From Balanoglossus misakiensis (lineage: Eukaryota > Hemichordata), in the NCBI GenBank assembly GCA_040954595.2, contig CM082576.2, forward strand, positions 1,550,001 to 1,614,000: a stretch of 64,000 nucleotides of DNA, written 5' to 3'. A model generated the notes under the pieces. It saw only the letters and a program-made list of their open reading frames with translations. It ran no database searches and was not told where the DNA came from. Positions 43,559 to 55,489 of the stretch are shown piece by piece. Within the stretch, counting starts at the first letter, position 1, and every line of letters starts with the position of its first letter. A program made the position numbers and the translations under genes.

Positions 43559-44204
43559 CTGTGCGGAGAGGCAACAATGAAGTGGACGAAAGATATATGA
43601 CTTGTAAAATCAACAATACAAACAGTCAGCGAATAACACCGGGTACTGGCGTTATTTAACTATGCGTTGTGAATATGTAATAGGGCTACAACTTGATTTC
43701 AAGTACATGTATACTAGTATTAGATTTCAGTCAAGGCTACCTATTACCTCAAGCTGGTTGTGACAGGTATGGCTTGTTTTGTTTACCTCCTTCTACATGA
43801 CTATTGTTGGCAGGTAACCAAAAATAGCTTTGTGATCATAGAAAATACATGTGTATTTCAATCGTGGCATATATCTTATTCATATGAAGACTTTGGTCCA
43901 CGTCACTTGTATCGTATAGCTCAAGGCCAGTCGGACTCAGAAACCGCATACCTTATATCTCCCAAATCATATTTGTTTACCATACTTTAGTTCACGTTCT
44001 TGAGTTTTGGCCCTTCAAAATTTTAATCAATGCTTTTAAGTCCAGGTCAGGTGACTGGGCCAATTGTAATTATTGTCTTCGTTCTCCTTCAAGTAATATT
44101 TACACTACAGCATATAGCAACAACTACTTGGGGGAGTATTTCACTTACGTTTATTTCGAAATTTAGAAATCAGACAAAATCACAGAAAAACACACGTATT
44201 TTCT
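43559..44204. other. Intergenic, nothing identified
   Basis: AT-rich DNA upstream of the unrecognised membrane gene and downstream of SELENON. The first exon of the former may lie here, but I could not identify it. A minus-strand AATAAA at 44210-44205 is a plausible SELENON polyadenylation signal. Confidence 0.4.
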
Positions 44205-44451
44205 TTTATTCTGGTCATTTATACATCCATAAGTATGACACCAATAAATCAAACTCCTGACAACAGCTTGAGGAAAAACAGTCTAATAAAGAATCCCAAG
44301 AAATCTCCCTCCCCTCTGTTGAAAGTAAGCCACAAGTGCAGGGCGCCACCTGTGTTGTAAAACTGCCATTCGCTAAATAAATTTCCGTTGATGACATGAA
44401 ATGCTGATATGGTCTTGTCCCCCGAAATACAACTGTAACCGAAGACAGGTC

Positions 44452-44531
44452 AAGTATTTGTGTCAAATAATCAGATATAACACCACACCTAAGTGTTTTC
44501 TAGCTATATCGTCATGGATACACAAACACTT
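44452..44531 (-). promoter_or_regulatory. SELENON: SECIS element of SELENON (form II), 3'UTR
   Basis: Read on the minus strand. Helix I pairs AAGTGTTTGTGT (44531-44520) with ACACAAATACTT (44463-44452), all pairs including one G-U. The quartet strand ATGA is at 44515-44512 and its partner TGAT at 44473-44470. Helix II pairs GATATAGC with GTTATATC. The unpaired AAAA is at 44499-44496, 12 nt after ATGA. A 4-bp apical helix ACAC/GTGT then closes a TTAG loop. This is the full eukaryotic SECIS layout, about 710 nt downstream of the SELENON stop and on the same strand. It recruits SBP2 and the Sec-specific elongation factor so that UGA is read as selenocysteine. Confidence 0.9.
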
Positions 44532-45238
44532 ATAAAATGAATCAACTAGAAACAACTTTTCACAGAGAACAACAACAAAGGAGAATTTACATGTCAAAAC
44601 TGCACAAACTCATTCAAAAGTAATAATAAAATTGAATTAGACAATTTGCGATAATTTAGTTAAATTTAGTTGTATTTACACCTATTGTTTATACATTGTA
44701 ACAATGAGTTGTAAACAAGGAAATCTAAATAACCCAATACAAATATTAATACCGGTAATATTGTTTTTAAACTTCTATGCCTTTAAGAAAAACTATCTTA
44801 TAAAATGCTTGCAATAACAAGGTCTTTTGACATATGTATAATTAAAATAGAACATTATTAATCTCAAACAGTTTTCCTATTAGTTTTTGCTTTGACCTTT
44901 GACCTAAGGAGATTTATAATGGCAATTGTAGACATCGGAAAAATGAATTGATGATGAATAGGAAAGTGTTCATTGAATAAATTGTCACATTACAGAGTTA
45001 TGCAGTTTTACACATTCACAACTGCATTAAAAATATATCTTATCAATTTCATAAAAAAATTCATGATATGGTGGTGGTGTATTTGACATGGAAACATTCC
45101 TTGTGTAAATATTTCTGAAGAAACAAAGGCAACATTTTGTGTGTTTTAGCTCTGACAATGATTGTCTTCACGGTCAATGATTGGCTGCAACATAGTCTAC
45201 CATTGGTTGCAACAGTCTACCCTTGTCTGTAACACAGT

Positions 45239-48200
45239 CTATGATTGGTGGGACTCTTTGGCTTTGTCTATACCACTCTGTAGGAATTGTAAGTATACCC
45301 CTTCAAGTGGATCTGAGAATGATCTGAAAGCAAAGTGAAATTATACTTTAATATTTTTTACATTCCGACATAAATTTGCTCTCTGGATATAAACTTGTTC
45401 TTCAATAAATCTTATGTCCATCTAATAATTGCACTTGTATCCCCCATGCCAGCATCACCAGTGAGTGATCTTATTCAAAAATTCCACAAAGAATGCGGTC
45501 AAGACAAAAAGTTGTTAAACTTGAAACACTTACAGATTTGCACTGGCATCCAGAAGCACATTAGCATTTTCATGATTTACAACTGTACCATTGGGTAACA
45601 ATACCATCATTTCTACTGGAAAACTGAAAAAGAAAAGAAATGGTATCTATACTTCTAACACTGACTCTTTTCTAAAAATAGAAGACATACTCCAAGGTGG
45701 GCAACGCAGCAGTCCCTTTTTATGATATTATATCATCTTATACTTACTTGTAACTATCTAAGACTCCTGATGCTATTTTTGCTGCTGTAGGATTACTTTC
45801 ATCAGCTTTGATGTCCTTCATTTCAGCAACAAGGGACCAAGAGCTGATAAAGTTCTCTTTCAGCAATCTCAAAATGGCCGGACTCTCGAGGGGACCCTCG
45901 CGCAGAGTCCGGCCTGAACCTACAAAAAAAAACATTTAATGTGAATATAAATTTATCAGAGTCTACACACTGCTTTGTACATACTTCAGTAAAAATTTTA
46001 ATAACATCAAACTGTTTCCTAAAAGTAACAAAGTATAAATCTACAGAGAAAAAATGAAAAACAAATAAAAACAACAAAACAAAAGGAGACCTTCCTACCT
46101 CAGCAAGACTGATCATCTAGCGCACCCCAGAGTAGAATAAGGTGAACTAGTTTATTTTCAACCTCAGCTTGCTTACAAGCTTCAATGAACGGCAAATATG
46201 GTACCTGGAATTGAAAATACAGAAATCATAATGTGTTTGATTTGTCAAATTCAACATATTACATCATAATAAATTTCCGTTCATTTGCAGTACTGACCTG
46301 TTTAAAGGGGTACATTCTCTTCTCAAGGATTTCAAATGCCTTGTTGAAATCTATTTCTGTATTCCATTTGATGTCTGTCTCACTCACAGATGGTGGAATT
46401 TCAATTGGTTCTTCACTTTCTAGTATGTTGACCGTTTGTCCTGAGCTTGTTTTGATGGTGACTGGAATGGATGGGCCGGCAGATGTCAGTTCCATCTGAG
46501 GCAGGAATCCAATATCTACTTCCATATTTTCAGATTCTGATGGAGAGTTCAGCCATTCCATATCTGTACAGAATTGACAGAAATTATAAATAGAGTGTTC
46601 CATGTAATGGCATTCAGACACCCAAACGAAAGACAATCTAAAGATGTTTTCACTTACCCACATTGAGACTTTTATTGGTAGGAACATAGAGATGAAATGA
46701 TATAATGTGTGATGCATCTCTGCGAATGATAAGTTCACCTGTAAACATTGCTGGTGAAAACCAAAATGGATGAAGAGGTGGTTCATTCAGTTGAAATTCA
46801 GCATGTATCCTGGAAGAGAAGATGTAAACAGCTGATTATCTGACCATGTCTCTAAATCTTTGTCCAAAGAAAAATTAACATAAAAAACATCAATATAGCC
46901 AATACACAATCAGGTCTCAAAGCCTTTGGTTGATTCATCAATGTCATCTAAGCTCTAGTGATCATTTTCAGTCCAACCTTCATTCTCTCCTGGGGCACAT
47001 TCAGTCATTCAACATCTGTTGCCAAGTTTAATTAAATTATGAATAAAACTCTGTGGCAAAACAAGCACAACAATTGTTAATAAGACCACATTAAAAAAAC
47101 CCAGCTTACCTGAATACTATATTTACATAATATTCATTTTCAGCTCTGATAAGTGCAATAGAGCCTTGGGGTCCAAATCTTGAGTGAACAAACGGACGTG
47201 GATGGAACATATTCAACAAGCGATGAATCAGAATACCTTTGTTGCTAACTCTGGGTGGATAGTATCTGTTGCTGGAAAGTGTGCTGGTGAAAATATTCAA
47301 ATTGGAAGTGATGATGTCATAAGGTTGCCCAACAGCCAAGTCTACATCTGGTAGGAATGCCAGGAAAGAGTTGACACCAAATGGTGCTTGATCTATATTT
47401 GCTGCTTGCCAATTGCGAAGACCACTTACTGGAGAATCTGGTCTCTGAAAATGGAATATGGAAGAAAATGATTTTAATTCAAATTGAAATTCATTTTCAG
47501 TTCTGATTCAACATTTTCATTTAGAAACAGCAATAATGTTACATTAATGTGTATTTTTTACCAACATCTTCATATGTACTTGTTGAATGTTCTATTGTTA
47601 ATACTAAAAAGGTGCAGGTGTAGACTGGGCATGAAGTTCTTACATTATAACTCCATTTATTCACTTCTATGGTCATTGTGTCAAGTTTAAGTGGCTGGAA
47701 TTGAGATGACAGGAACAACACTTCATCAGATGGGTCAATTTCTTCATCATATGTACGTGATGTTATGTTCTGAAATGAATCAACGTGAAAAGAACATTCA
47801 TGAGTTATTAAACAGATCTTTGGTACATAACAATACTTATAATTTAACTCTATTGATCTGGGAAAGAGGCACAAATTTCATTGATGCATCATTACCCGGA
47901 TACCACCCAGGGTGTTTCCGTCAGACTTAATTGAACAACCGCCTTTTTTACAGCTGAACAACAATAAACACGTAACCCAATAGGCTTTCCGCACGTACAC
48001 CACATTCCTGGGGTCGGAGGGTCACGAAGAAGTCACGTAAACCCATTGAACTGAAGAAAAAACTTAGACAAAAATTTGTTGCAACAAGTTGAATTTTAAT
48101 AAAGATATCGCTGTTTAACGCGTAAATCAAAATAAATAGTCATAATACAAGATAACTGGCCGCTCGGCGTGAAAGTGTCTATAAAGTTTAACACACAGTC

Positions 48201-48609
48201 AGTGATATCTTTTTGACAATGACACCAAAATTGAACTCCAAAGTACTCAAGCTACAATGCCCTAACAACTGTCCCCCCCCCCCTTACTTACTTCTGTCCC
48301 GAGCAGTCTCTCTACCAGTGGCTCAAATTCTGCTAAACTTAGATAGCCATCGCCGTTCCGATCGTAGGCATTGAAAAATGCAACACCTTCTTCTCCAATA
48401 CCATGGCGAAGCATTTCATCGATCATTGTTTTTTGCGTCCAGAGATAGTACAAAGTACCACCACCATACACTGCAAGAACTCCGACCAAAACTGACATAA
48501 GCCAGTACAGGGAAACCATTTGACAGCTACATCGCGCCGCGGATTTCTCGGCTTGTGGACGAACAAGCTTTTCTGGAGAATCGGGCGGCTCTTTCTCCTT
48601 GTCTGCCAT
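45239..48609 (-). CDS. SELENON: Selenoprotein N
   Basis: ER membrane selenoprotein; in vertebrates it senses luminal calcium and activates SERCA by redox. Exons on minus: 48609-48292, 47769-47644, 47444-47110, 46809-46658, 46563-46298, 46204-46099, 45919-45748, 45623-45534 and 45323-45239 (stop TAG). All phases join, giving 550 codons. An N-terminal cytosolic segment precedes one membrane helix ([16 protein letters not shown]), then a canonical EF-hand, [14 protein letters not shown]. Conserved blocks: [19 protein letters not shown], then [20 protein letters not shown]. The catalytic site [19 protein letters not shown] has its UGA at 46102-46100. The C-terminal block [20 protein letters not shown] matches vertebrates. 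A region just before the last exon is shorter than in human, so one small exon may be missed. Confidence 0.95.
46100..46102 (-). other. SELENON: In-frame UGA selenocysteine codon
   Basis: TGC TGA G ends exon 46204-46099, and the next exon supplies GT TCA GGC CGG. This gives the redox motif S-C-U-G followed by SGRTLRE, identical in layout to vertebrate SELENON. Conserved coding continues for more than 110 codons downstream, so the UGA is not the terminator. The codon is one base from an exon junction. Confidence 0.93.
48273..48283. repeat. Poly-C/G tract next to SELENON exon-1 donor
   Basis: Eleven C on the plus strand (G on the transcribed strand). On the minus strand the donor GTAAGTAA runs directly into the G tract. 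G runs just downstream of donors are known intronic splicing enhancers; a role here is inference. Confidence 0.6.
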
Positions 48610-48889
48610 GATAACAGCAAGGGTTAGATCTTCACATCTCTTTCAAGGACCTCGTAAACGAAACTGATCAGGAAGTAAAAGTTTAGTTTATTACTGACCT
48701 GGGCGTGACCTTACGTTCAATGATCTAATTGGATGTTTGAATGAACATCGAAGAAAATGCCAGTCTGCGCATGTGCATAGTAAATCAGCTGGAAGCCTCA
48801 GGTCGATCTTGTTGTGGTTGGCAGGAGTAGGCGTGACCGGTCCTTCTGATTGGAAATTCTCAACCAGTTAAAGATGTAAATGTAACATT
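48610..48889. promoter_or_regulatory. Compact divergent promoter, SELENON/AP5M1
   Basis: Only 280 bp lie between the two ATGs. Seen: TGCGCATGTGCA at 48766-48777, one mismatch from the NRF1 palindrome, and TGATTGG near 48846-48852, an inverted CCAAT box. No TATA box. The two motifs also occur together in the arylsulfatase/IFT43 interval. Confidence 0.55.
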
Positions 48890-51800
48890 ATGAGCGTACG
48901 TGCTCTTTGGATTGTAAAGTCGACAGCAGGCGGTATCAAAGACACCAATATTTTGTTCACCAGGTACTGTTGTTGTGTATGCTTGATTGGAACATAGGTG
49001 TGTGATATACTGTACATGTCATATGATCAGACACCTTACTTTAAATGTACAGTCCTAAGATTCTTTAGGATCTGGAATAAAGTTGCAGAATCATTAATTA
49101 TACAAATACAGGAATATATGCATTATTATATCTTTATCACAGGACATATCCCACTGTTGAGAAGAGAGCCAAAGATTTCAGCTGTGATGGCAAATATGTA
49201 GGTTTACCAGAAGATAAAGAGTTTTGTCATGCAGTCAACACAGAGCTTGGGTGTAATGTACAAATTTCACAGGTATGAAAAAATGGACTATTAATTATTA
49301 TATGCTTGTAACATATGAAAATAGTTGTATGAAGAAAATAAATATTAATCGAATTTTCTGCAACAATTTGTTGCAGTTTGTGAAGTCAAGGGACACATGT
49401 CAGAAAATACGAAGTCAACAAAAACCAGTTTATGAATTAACCACAGCAGAAGGTAAATTATGGCCAGTTATAATTCTGGAACAGGTGAGTTTTGATATTT
49501 TGCTTATCAGTCATGTAGCTAATGTAACAAAAAGATTTTTCACAACAATATAAATGAGAACATGATCATTGTGTAAATTTAAAGCACATTTTAGATCACT
49601 AATTTATAACTACATGTTTTCTTCAACAGCATGGATTATTATTTTGTTGTCTGCCATTACTTGAAACAGGGAATGGGGAGAGACCATCACTTATTTCAAT
49701 GTAAGTTATAGAATCTGGATCTTCTATGTGTCTGTACAGAGATATATCAAGTCTCTTTTGATCAAAGTATTCTACCATTTTCCATCAATCTAAATTATAA
49801 TCTTGAGCAAGGTGTTTGATGTTTACTGGAATGTCTGATAATTTGTCTTCAATTTTTTTTTATGGACTAGACCAGGGATATCAATTGGGTTTACCCTATT
49901 GCTAAGCATATCTGATTTGCTTGGTCCACTTCCACATGATGTTGATCAGGTAAAGTTGTATTTTCATTGTTCTCTATTGTACTAAATTCAGTTCAATGGT
50001 TATCACATGAAAACAAAATGTGTATACAGTTCTCAACTCAAAATATGTTCTGTTACATGTATATTGCTAAATTATAAAAAGAAACGAGTTTTCATCAAAG
50101 TAACATAACCAGTATGGGCAGTAATAAAACTTCATATCATTTACAAGATGGTACTTTTTCATCTCATGGCAGAATTCACCGAAATTCCAGGAATTAAATG
50201 ATTATTTATGTTATGCTGTACCGTTTGGAACGCCATTAGATCTTGATACAACCACAGTCAAAGGAGCTTTAATGAGTAAACCCCTGCAACACATACAGGC
50301 ACAAAAGGTAAAACAATTTCAGTTTCTGTACTGACCCTTTTTGCTTTGACTTTATCAATTGTGTATATTGCTTCATGATAAAAAAGAAATGGGTTTTCTC
50401 AGTAATATTTTCTTATGCCTCCTTTAAATATAAAAGTGCTGGTTGGATTTGGGTTCTTACAGCAACCAGCCTGGAAGCCAGTCTTGATGAAAGGAGGAAA
50501 ATCCAAATTGCATTTTGGTATAACTGAATATATCCGTGCTGTTTTGTATGGTAATCAGGCCATCAGTAATGTATGGAATGTCTATGGCAATGTTACATGC
50601 AAGGTAAGACATTAGAAGCAAGCCTCATTTTTTCTCTTTTCTTTCAAATATTCCCCACTACTTTGTCAACAGAGTTCATGCGTATCAATATAGCCTTTAC
50701 TTGTCAGTTTTCTGCTTGTGTACACTAGGCAGAATTAGAAGGTGTACCAGATGTGACAGTTAATTTATCAGTGGCTGCCAATCACCCACAACTGGACAAT
50801 CTCATCGTGCATCCATGTGTTAATACGGCAGATACGCAACCAAATACAGGTAGGAATCTTTCCAAACCATTATAAGGCCATATACATGTACAAGGCAACA
50901 TCTGAGGTGTGTACATAAAGACATAAACAGTGTGTACATGTGTATTGTTCAGAAGATTTGTAATCATTTGATGAAATTCAAGCCATAATCTGACATATCG
51001 TGTATGTGTACACTGACAGACGTCAACTGAGTGGTTCATACATTGGAGGAAAAGCAACATAAGCCATTTTTAATTGGTCTATCTACAGGTGGCATTCCAG
51101 TATCTGGGGGATCACCTGGTCCAAGAAGATTACGGTTTTCACCACCACTCGAAAACTTTACTCTGTGTCACTACACATCATCACTTGTATCCAAATTACC
51201 CATTCAAGGATTCTATCAAATGAGGGGTGACAAGCAATCTGTGAAGATACTTGTACAACTCAAATTGATGGAAAATATCAAGAACCAGTTTGATTACTGT
51301 GAATTACAAATTCCATTTCACAATAGGTAAGGAGACAGGGAACTTTCACAAGTTGGCTTTTGGCCTGAGATGCAAATAAATGTCAAGTAGTAAGAATCTA
51401 TACAGGTATGTTTATCAAATATGTAACTTTTCTTTTACAGGGGCAACATTATTAACTTTGAATCAAGTGTTACAATTGGTACAGTGTATGTAGGACCAAA
51501 GCAACATCGGCTTGTCTGGAACATTGGACAAAGGTTCCCTGGTAGGAATCAGGAAGTTGAGCTCAATGCGACAGTCACCTTCAAAGACTACAATCCTTCT
51601 GACAAGATTGGTGTTTATGAAGATCCATTTTGTGTCGGATTGAATTCATATGCGAGGGTAGGTCTGAATGAGATGGGTTAATTCAAAACATTTGAGACTT
51701 TAATTGTTATTGACTATAAAGTCAATCAATCAATCTAGTGGATATGCAGTGTATCATGACAGTGTCATGCATATATCATGGACTGTTATGAGACTGTTGT

Positions 51801-52175
51801 GTTCATTATCTCTCTTGTGTATATCTCATATTAATTTTTGTTTTCCCCAATTTTGCAGCTGTTTTTCAAGATTTCTGAGTACACATTGACTGGCTGTTTT
51901 GTTGATCAGAAGTCAATACAGATTTATCCCAGCATGAAATCTAGGCTCACTACAGGTTTGTTTACACTTTGAAAACTTTAGCACTTCCTTTTCAATACAT
52001 AATTCACACTCATTATCATCATTGTCATCATCTGATGTGTTCATTTATTACTATTTCTATAATTACCCTTTTCTCTACAGCAAGGGAGCTGATAGCATCT
52101 GATTGCAAAATATGGAATTCACATGGAGATTCTGTGGTATCATTCCCTCCACCCAAGTATCTGTTGTCACAGTAA
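48890..52175 (+). CDS. AP5M1: AP-5 complex subunit mu-1 (MUDENG)
   Basis: Medium subunit of the AP-5 adaptor, which acts with SPG11/SPG15 on late endosomes in retrieval to the Golgi. The first exon, 48890-48963, encodes MSVRALWIVKSTAGG and so on. The next, 49143-49272, starts with the conserved TYPTVEKRAKDF. Later exons carry FVKSRDTCQKI, KLWPVIILEQ, RPSLISI, AVPFGTPLDLD, QPAWKP, WNVYGNVTCKAELEG, ILVHPC-like NLIVHPCVN, GFYQMRGD, PFHNR, ISEYTLTGCFVDQKS, and the end SDCKIWNSHGD...YLLSQ with stop TAA at 52173-52175. These line up with human AP5M1 throughout, including the mu-homology domain. Plus-strand AATAAA at 52437-52442 and 52447-52452 would end the transcript. Confidence 0.94.
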
Positions 52176-52652
52176 CATGCCAAAGGAAAGATGGAAATTT
52201 TGTGGAAGTTATTTCTACAGAGTACTATAGAAAGAGCAGTAAAGGAATTGAAGATGACCCAGTTAAGATAACCATGCAAAATCCATCTGTGGAGTACCAT
52301 TTCCCTCTCTGAAGAAACAGGACAGCTGATCACTGAAAACAAAGGGAATAAAAGTTGATGACATAAACGTTGAGGGCGTCTGGATAAAATTTGCAGTTCA
52401 GTTAAAATATCTTTTGTTTGCTATCTGTACTTTATTAATAAAGACAAATAAAATGTCCTGCAAATATTGACTTTGTAGACTTTTTTGTTGAATCAGGCTA
52501 CAGTCAGTGTGATTCCTGCGCCTGTGAAGTAAAGTCTCTCGAACCCTAATCCGAACCCGAAAATGAATCCGAATCCTAGTCTATCTTCAGGGGCGGTCAT
52601 TTCAAAAAAGTTTATTTCATTCAGCTGGCTGGTTCAGTGCAAGTGGAGTGCG
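52176..52652. other. AP5M1 3'UTR and upstream region of coiled-coil gene A
   Basis: The AP5M1 polyadenylation signals (52437-52452) end the first half. The remaining 200 bp must hold the promoter/5'UTR of the next gene. A small run of CCGAA-type repeats (CCGAACCCGAAAATGAATCC) lies at about 52551-52570. Nothing else is seen. Confidence 0.4.
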
Positions 52653-54667
52653 ATGTCCTCGAAAGGCAGCAAGCTTCCGTTACCCGAAATAGTTACCAAT
52701 CGACCCATGGTAACGCAACCATCAATCCAAGTCCCCAATACGGTAACTAAACCAACACCAAGTTTTCGGAAGGGGTCTACTGCCAGTACTGGTGAGAGCG
52801 AGAACTTGAAGAAGATTGGACGCCGGTTCAAAAAACTGGCCGACACGACATTCGATGGAATAGCCAATGAAACCAACTTTAGAGCAAAGGGAGAACTGAA
52901 AATGACCAAAGCACGGTAAGTTTCTCTACATCTCTTTATCAGTCTTCACTTTTCGCTGTTAAAGTTGGGTGCATTGTGTCAACGTTACGTGCCAATGGTG
53001 ATGTCATCACTACAGTAGTGTAAATTTATTTGCATCAATTATCAGATTAACTCCAATGGAACTAAATGCAGAGCTGGAAAAGCTAAAAGGAGAACTGCAG
53101 TGCCGCAATGAAGAAATGCATAAACTCACCAGCTTCAAGGAGAAGTACCCTAAGGAAAAAGTAAGCGTTAAATTCATCCACTCAAAATTCTGAAAGGTTT
53201 ATAGGTGGCACATTTCAGTCTATGCAAGTCTTATAACTGACCAATCAATCTGTGTTATCTGTCCTTCAGGAGAAAAGCATAGAACATACCAAAGAAATAG
53301 AAGATTTGGAGAATGGGACAAAAAAGTTGGAACAGCATGCAGGTATGAACTCAGGAAATAGCGTATGGTACCTGTTTAGTATGAAATGTATTATAACTTG
53401 CAGCAACTACTGAAACTATGTTAATTCTTTGATTCTACAGAGGAAGTGACACTTGAAGCTTCGCATCAGAGGGACAAAAGACGGGAACTTGAGAGAAGAA
53501 TGTAAATTTACTTTTAATATATTGTAACAGATAGTTGAGACATTAGTGTGACACTTGTTCATTATCAGTTGGAATGGCTCAGTCTTGGTGACATGCAGTT
53601 TTGTTGGTACTTTCTTATACACAGTAAAGTGTATTTGTGTGGTGTGTCATGGATATCAACATACTCCATAAACATAATTGATTTTTTGTGTTTTCTTTAA
53701 TACTTCATATCTTTCAGAGATATGTACAGAGAGAAATTGCAGTCTCTTCATATTGATCCAGGTACATGATTAATTGTTCTAATGTCAGTTTATGGCAGAA
53801 ATTCTCAGAATGTGTATAGCTGATTTAAATTTAAGTTGCATGCTAATTTGATGTATCACTTCTGATCAAGTGGGAGCACAGTGTCATTGAAACTATTTTT
53901 CCGAGAGGTCTGGAGTTCATGGTGTCGCTGCACAAACCATAGCATAGCAATATATTGTAATGGTGTGTTATTCTGACTACTGCTCTTACCCTAGATCATG
54001 TACTTGAAGAAGAGGCCAAACTTGAAGCTTTCCTGGTAATGTGCATTATTCTATATTATGCTCAATTATTTTAATCAGTCACGATGACAGTCACAAATTA
54101 CTAGTAGTCCAGTGTAATGATCAGTGATATTTATTTAGATATTTTTAAGTATGTTGGTAGGTTGATGTGTGTAACAGTACTTGTATAACTTTAATTCACA
54201 GCTTGAAGGTAAAGCTATAGATGTGGATGATCATACCAAAACAGCAGAATGCAATATTAAGATGATTAATGTAAGTTTCTGACAAAATATGGTTTTAATT
54301 GTTCATTCACACACTGGCACATTTATTGCTAACTATATAAAGAGAATTTTTGAATATTAAATATGTTTGGTGTCAGACAGTTACCATGGATTTTGCCCAC
54401 CCACAATTCTCTCAAAAATAATATGATTCAATTCTGTTTAAAAAAATAGTGTTGATCCAACAATTTGCAGTTTTCATAGTATGTTTCTGAAATTAGATTA
54501 TTTAAAACATGGTTGTGTTGCAAAATGGGAATGTGATGGACAGAGTAACTTGCCAACAATCACATACATGGACACATTCATGTATGCATTCCAGTTTTGA
54601 CACTTTTTCTATAATGTCATTTCAGGAGATGAATGAATGGATTCTCACTGCCATAGAAGAGCTGTGA
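52653..54667 (+). CDS. Small coiled-coil protein, tandem copy A (possibly kinetochore KNSTRN/SKAP-like)
   Basis: Eight small exons, starting 52653-52915 and 53046-53160 and ending at TGA 54665-54667; about 236 residues. The N-terminal ~85 residues are Ser/Thr/Pro/Lys-rich and probably disordered. After an intron at LTPMEL the rest is heptad-like coiled coil: QCRNEEMHKLTSFKEKYP, EIEDLENGTKKLEQHA, then the short motif KLQSLHIDP. The C-terminus is TAECNIKMINEMNEWILTAI. No enzyme motif or membrane segment. The placement of a KL.SLHIDP-type motif inside a C-terminal coiled coil is reminiscent of small kinetochore protein KNSTRN, but this is weak. Its paralog lies 820 bp downstream. AATAAA at 54803-54808. 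Confidence 0.8.
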
Positions 54668-54714
54668 GAATATATCTGCAATTGGAGACAGTCTATTTAA
54701 AACTTTGAAACACA

Positions 54715-54840
54715 TTACTATTTTTATATATATTATTGTTTATATTTTTTGGAAAACTGAAATGTTATTTTGTTAGAAGATGCAGATAATATCTGCATAC
54801 ATAATAAAACAGGTTTCATCAATATTTGTTAGCTTGTTGC
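54715..54840 (+). repeat. 3'UTR segment duplicated with gene A/B (copy A)
   Basis: The stretch after the stop, including TATATTTTTTGGAAAACTGA, ATGTTATTTTGTTAGAAGATGCAG without interruption, and a later AGGTTTCATC, is matched at 57463-57580 with scattered substitutions and small indels. Untranslated similarity shows the duplication unit extended beyond the coding exons. Confidence 0.75.
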
Positions 54841-55489
54841 TAGGGTGATTGGAGTGATGGCATTGGCCAGTTTGATTTATTGGCCAGAACGTGGAAATAA
54901 CTGAAGTCCAGACGAACATTCATCATAGCGAAAAACTAAGATTTGTTAAGGATGAGGTTGCTAGTTGATTATTTCCTGCTAAATATGCTAATTTTCCTGT
55001 TACCAAACTGTTGAATATACCCTAACCGTAACCCTAACATGTCAACAAACAAACGTGACCATTTTTATAAACAAACAGACAGAAAAAACACACACACACA
55101 CTAAAACACAGTGCCTATATCAATTTCCAGAATGACTTCCATTGATCACCCCACTACCGTTACGCGCGGCCGCCCCCGTTTCATAATGATTTGATCGGGT
55201 CAAATATGGTCAGATACGACAGATTGTATATTTCACTGTAGCCCAATCTATTTCTTTACATAAAATATTTTTTTTTAAACTGACTACATGTGTACATGTT
55301 CTAATGCCTCTGTCATATGAGAGTGTCCCATATCGAAAAAACAACAACCATATTTGGAGTTGCTTCATTAGCATAAGTACAGTTGGATAAAGGAGGGCGG
55401 TCAGTTCAAATTATTTTGTGTTGACAGTGTAGTGGCCGTGGTTCAACCTGAAGAAGAAGAAGATCGAACAGTGGACTTCGTTGAATGCG
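54841..55489. other. Intergenic between tandem copies
   Basis: About 650 bp. It contains a CA microsatellite at about 55086-55102 and a GC-rich patch (CGCGCGGCCGCC) at about 55163-55175. The promoter of copy B must lie here. No coding frame supported. Confidence 0.45.

Noticed and set aside
45150-45230. GACAATCATTGTC palindrome as a SECIS candidate for SELENON
   Set aside because: It lacks the ATGA/TGAT quartet and the AA loop; the element at 44452-44531 fits every requirement.
55089-55102. CA repeat and the other repeats of the window as a CRISPR-like array
   Set aside because: Plain microsatellite. Nothing in this eukaryotic window shows regularly spaced repeats with unique spacers.
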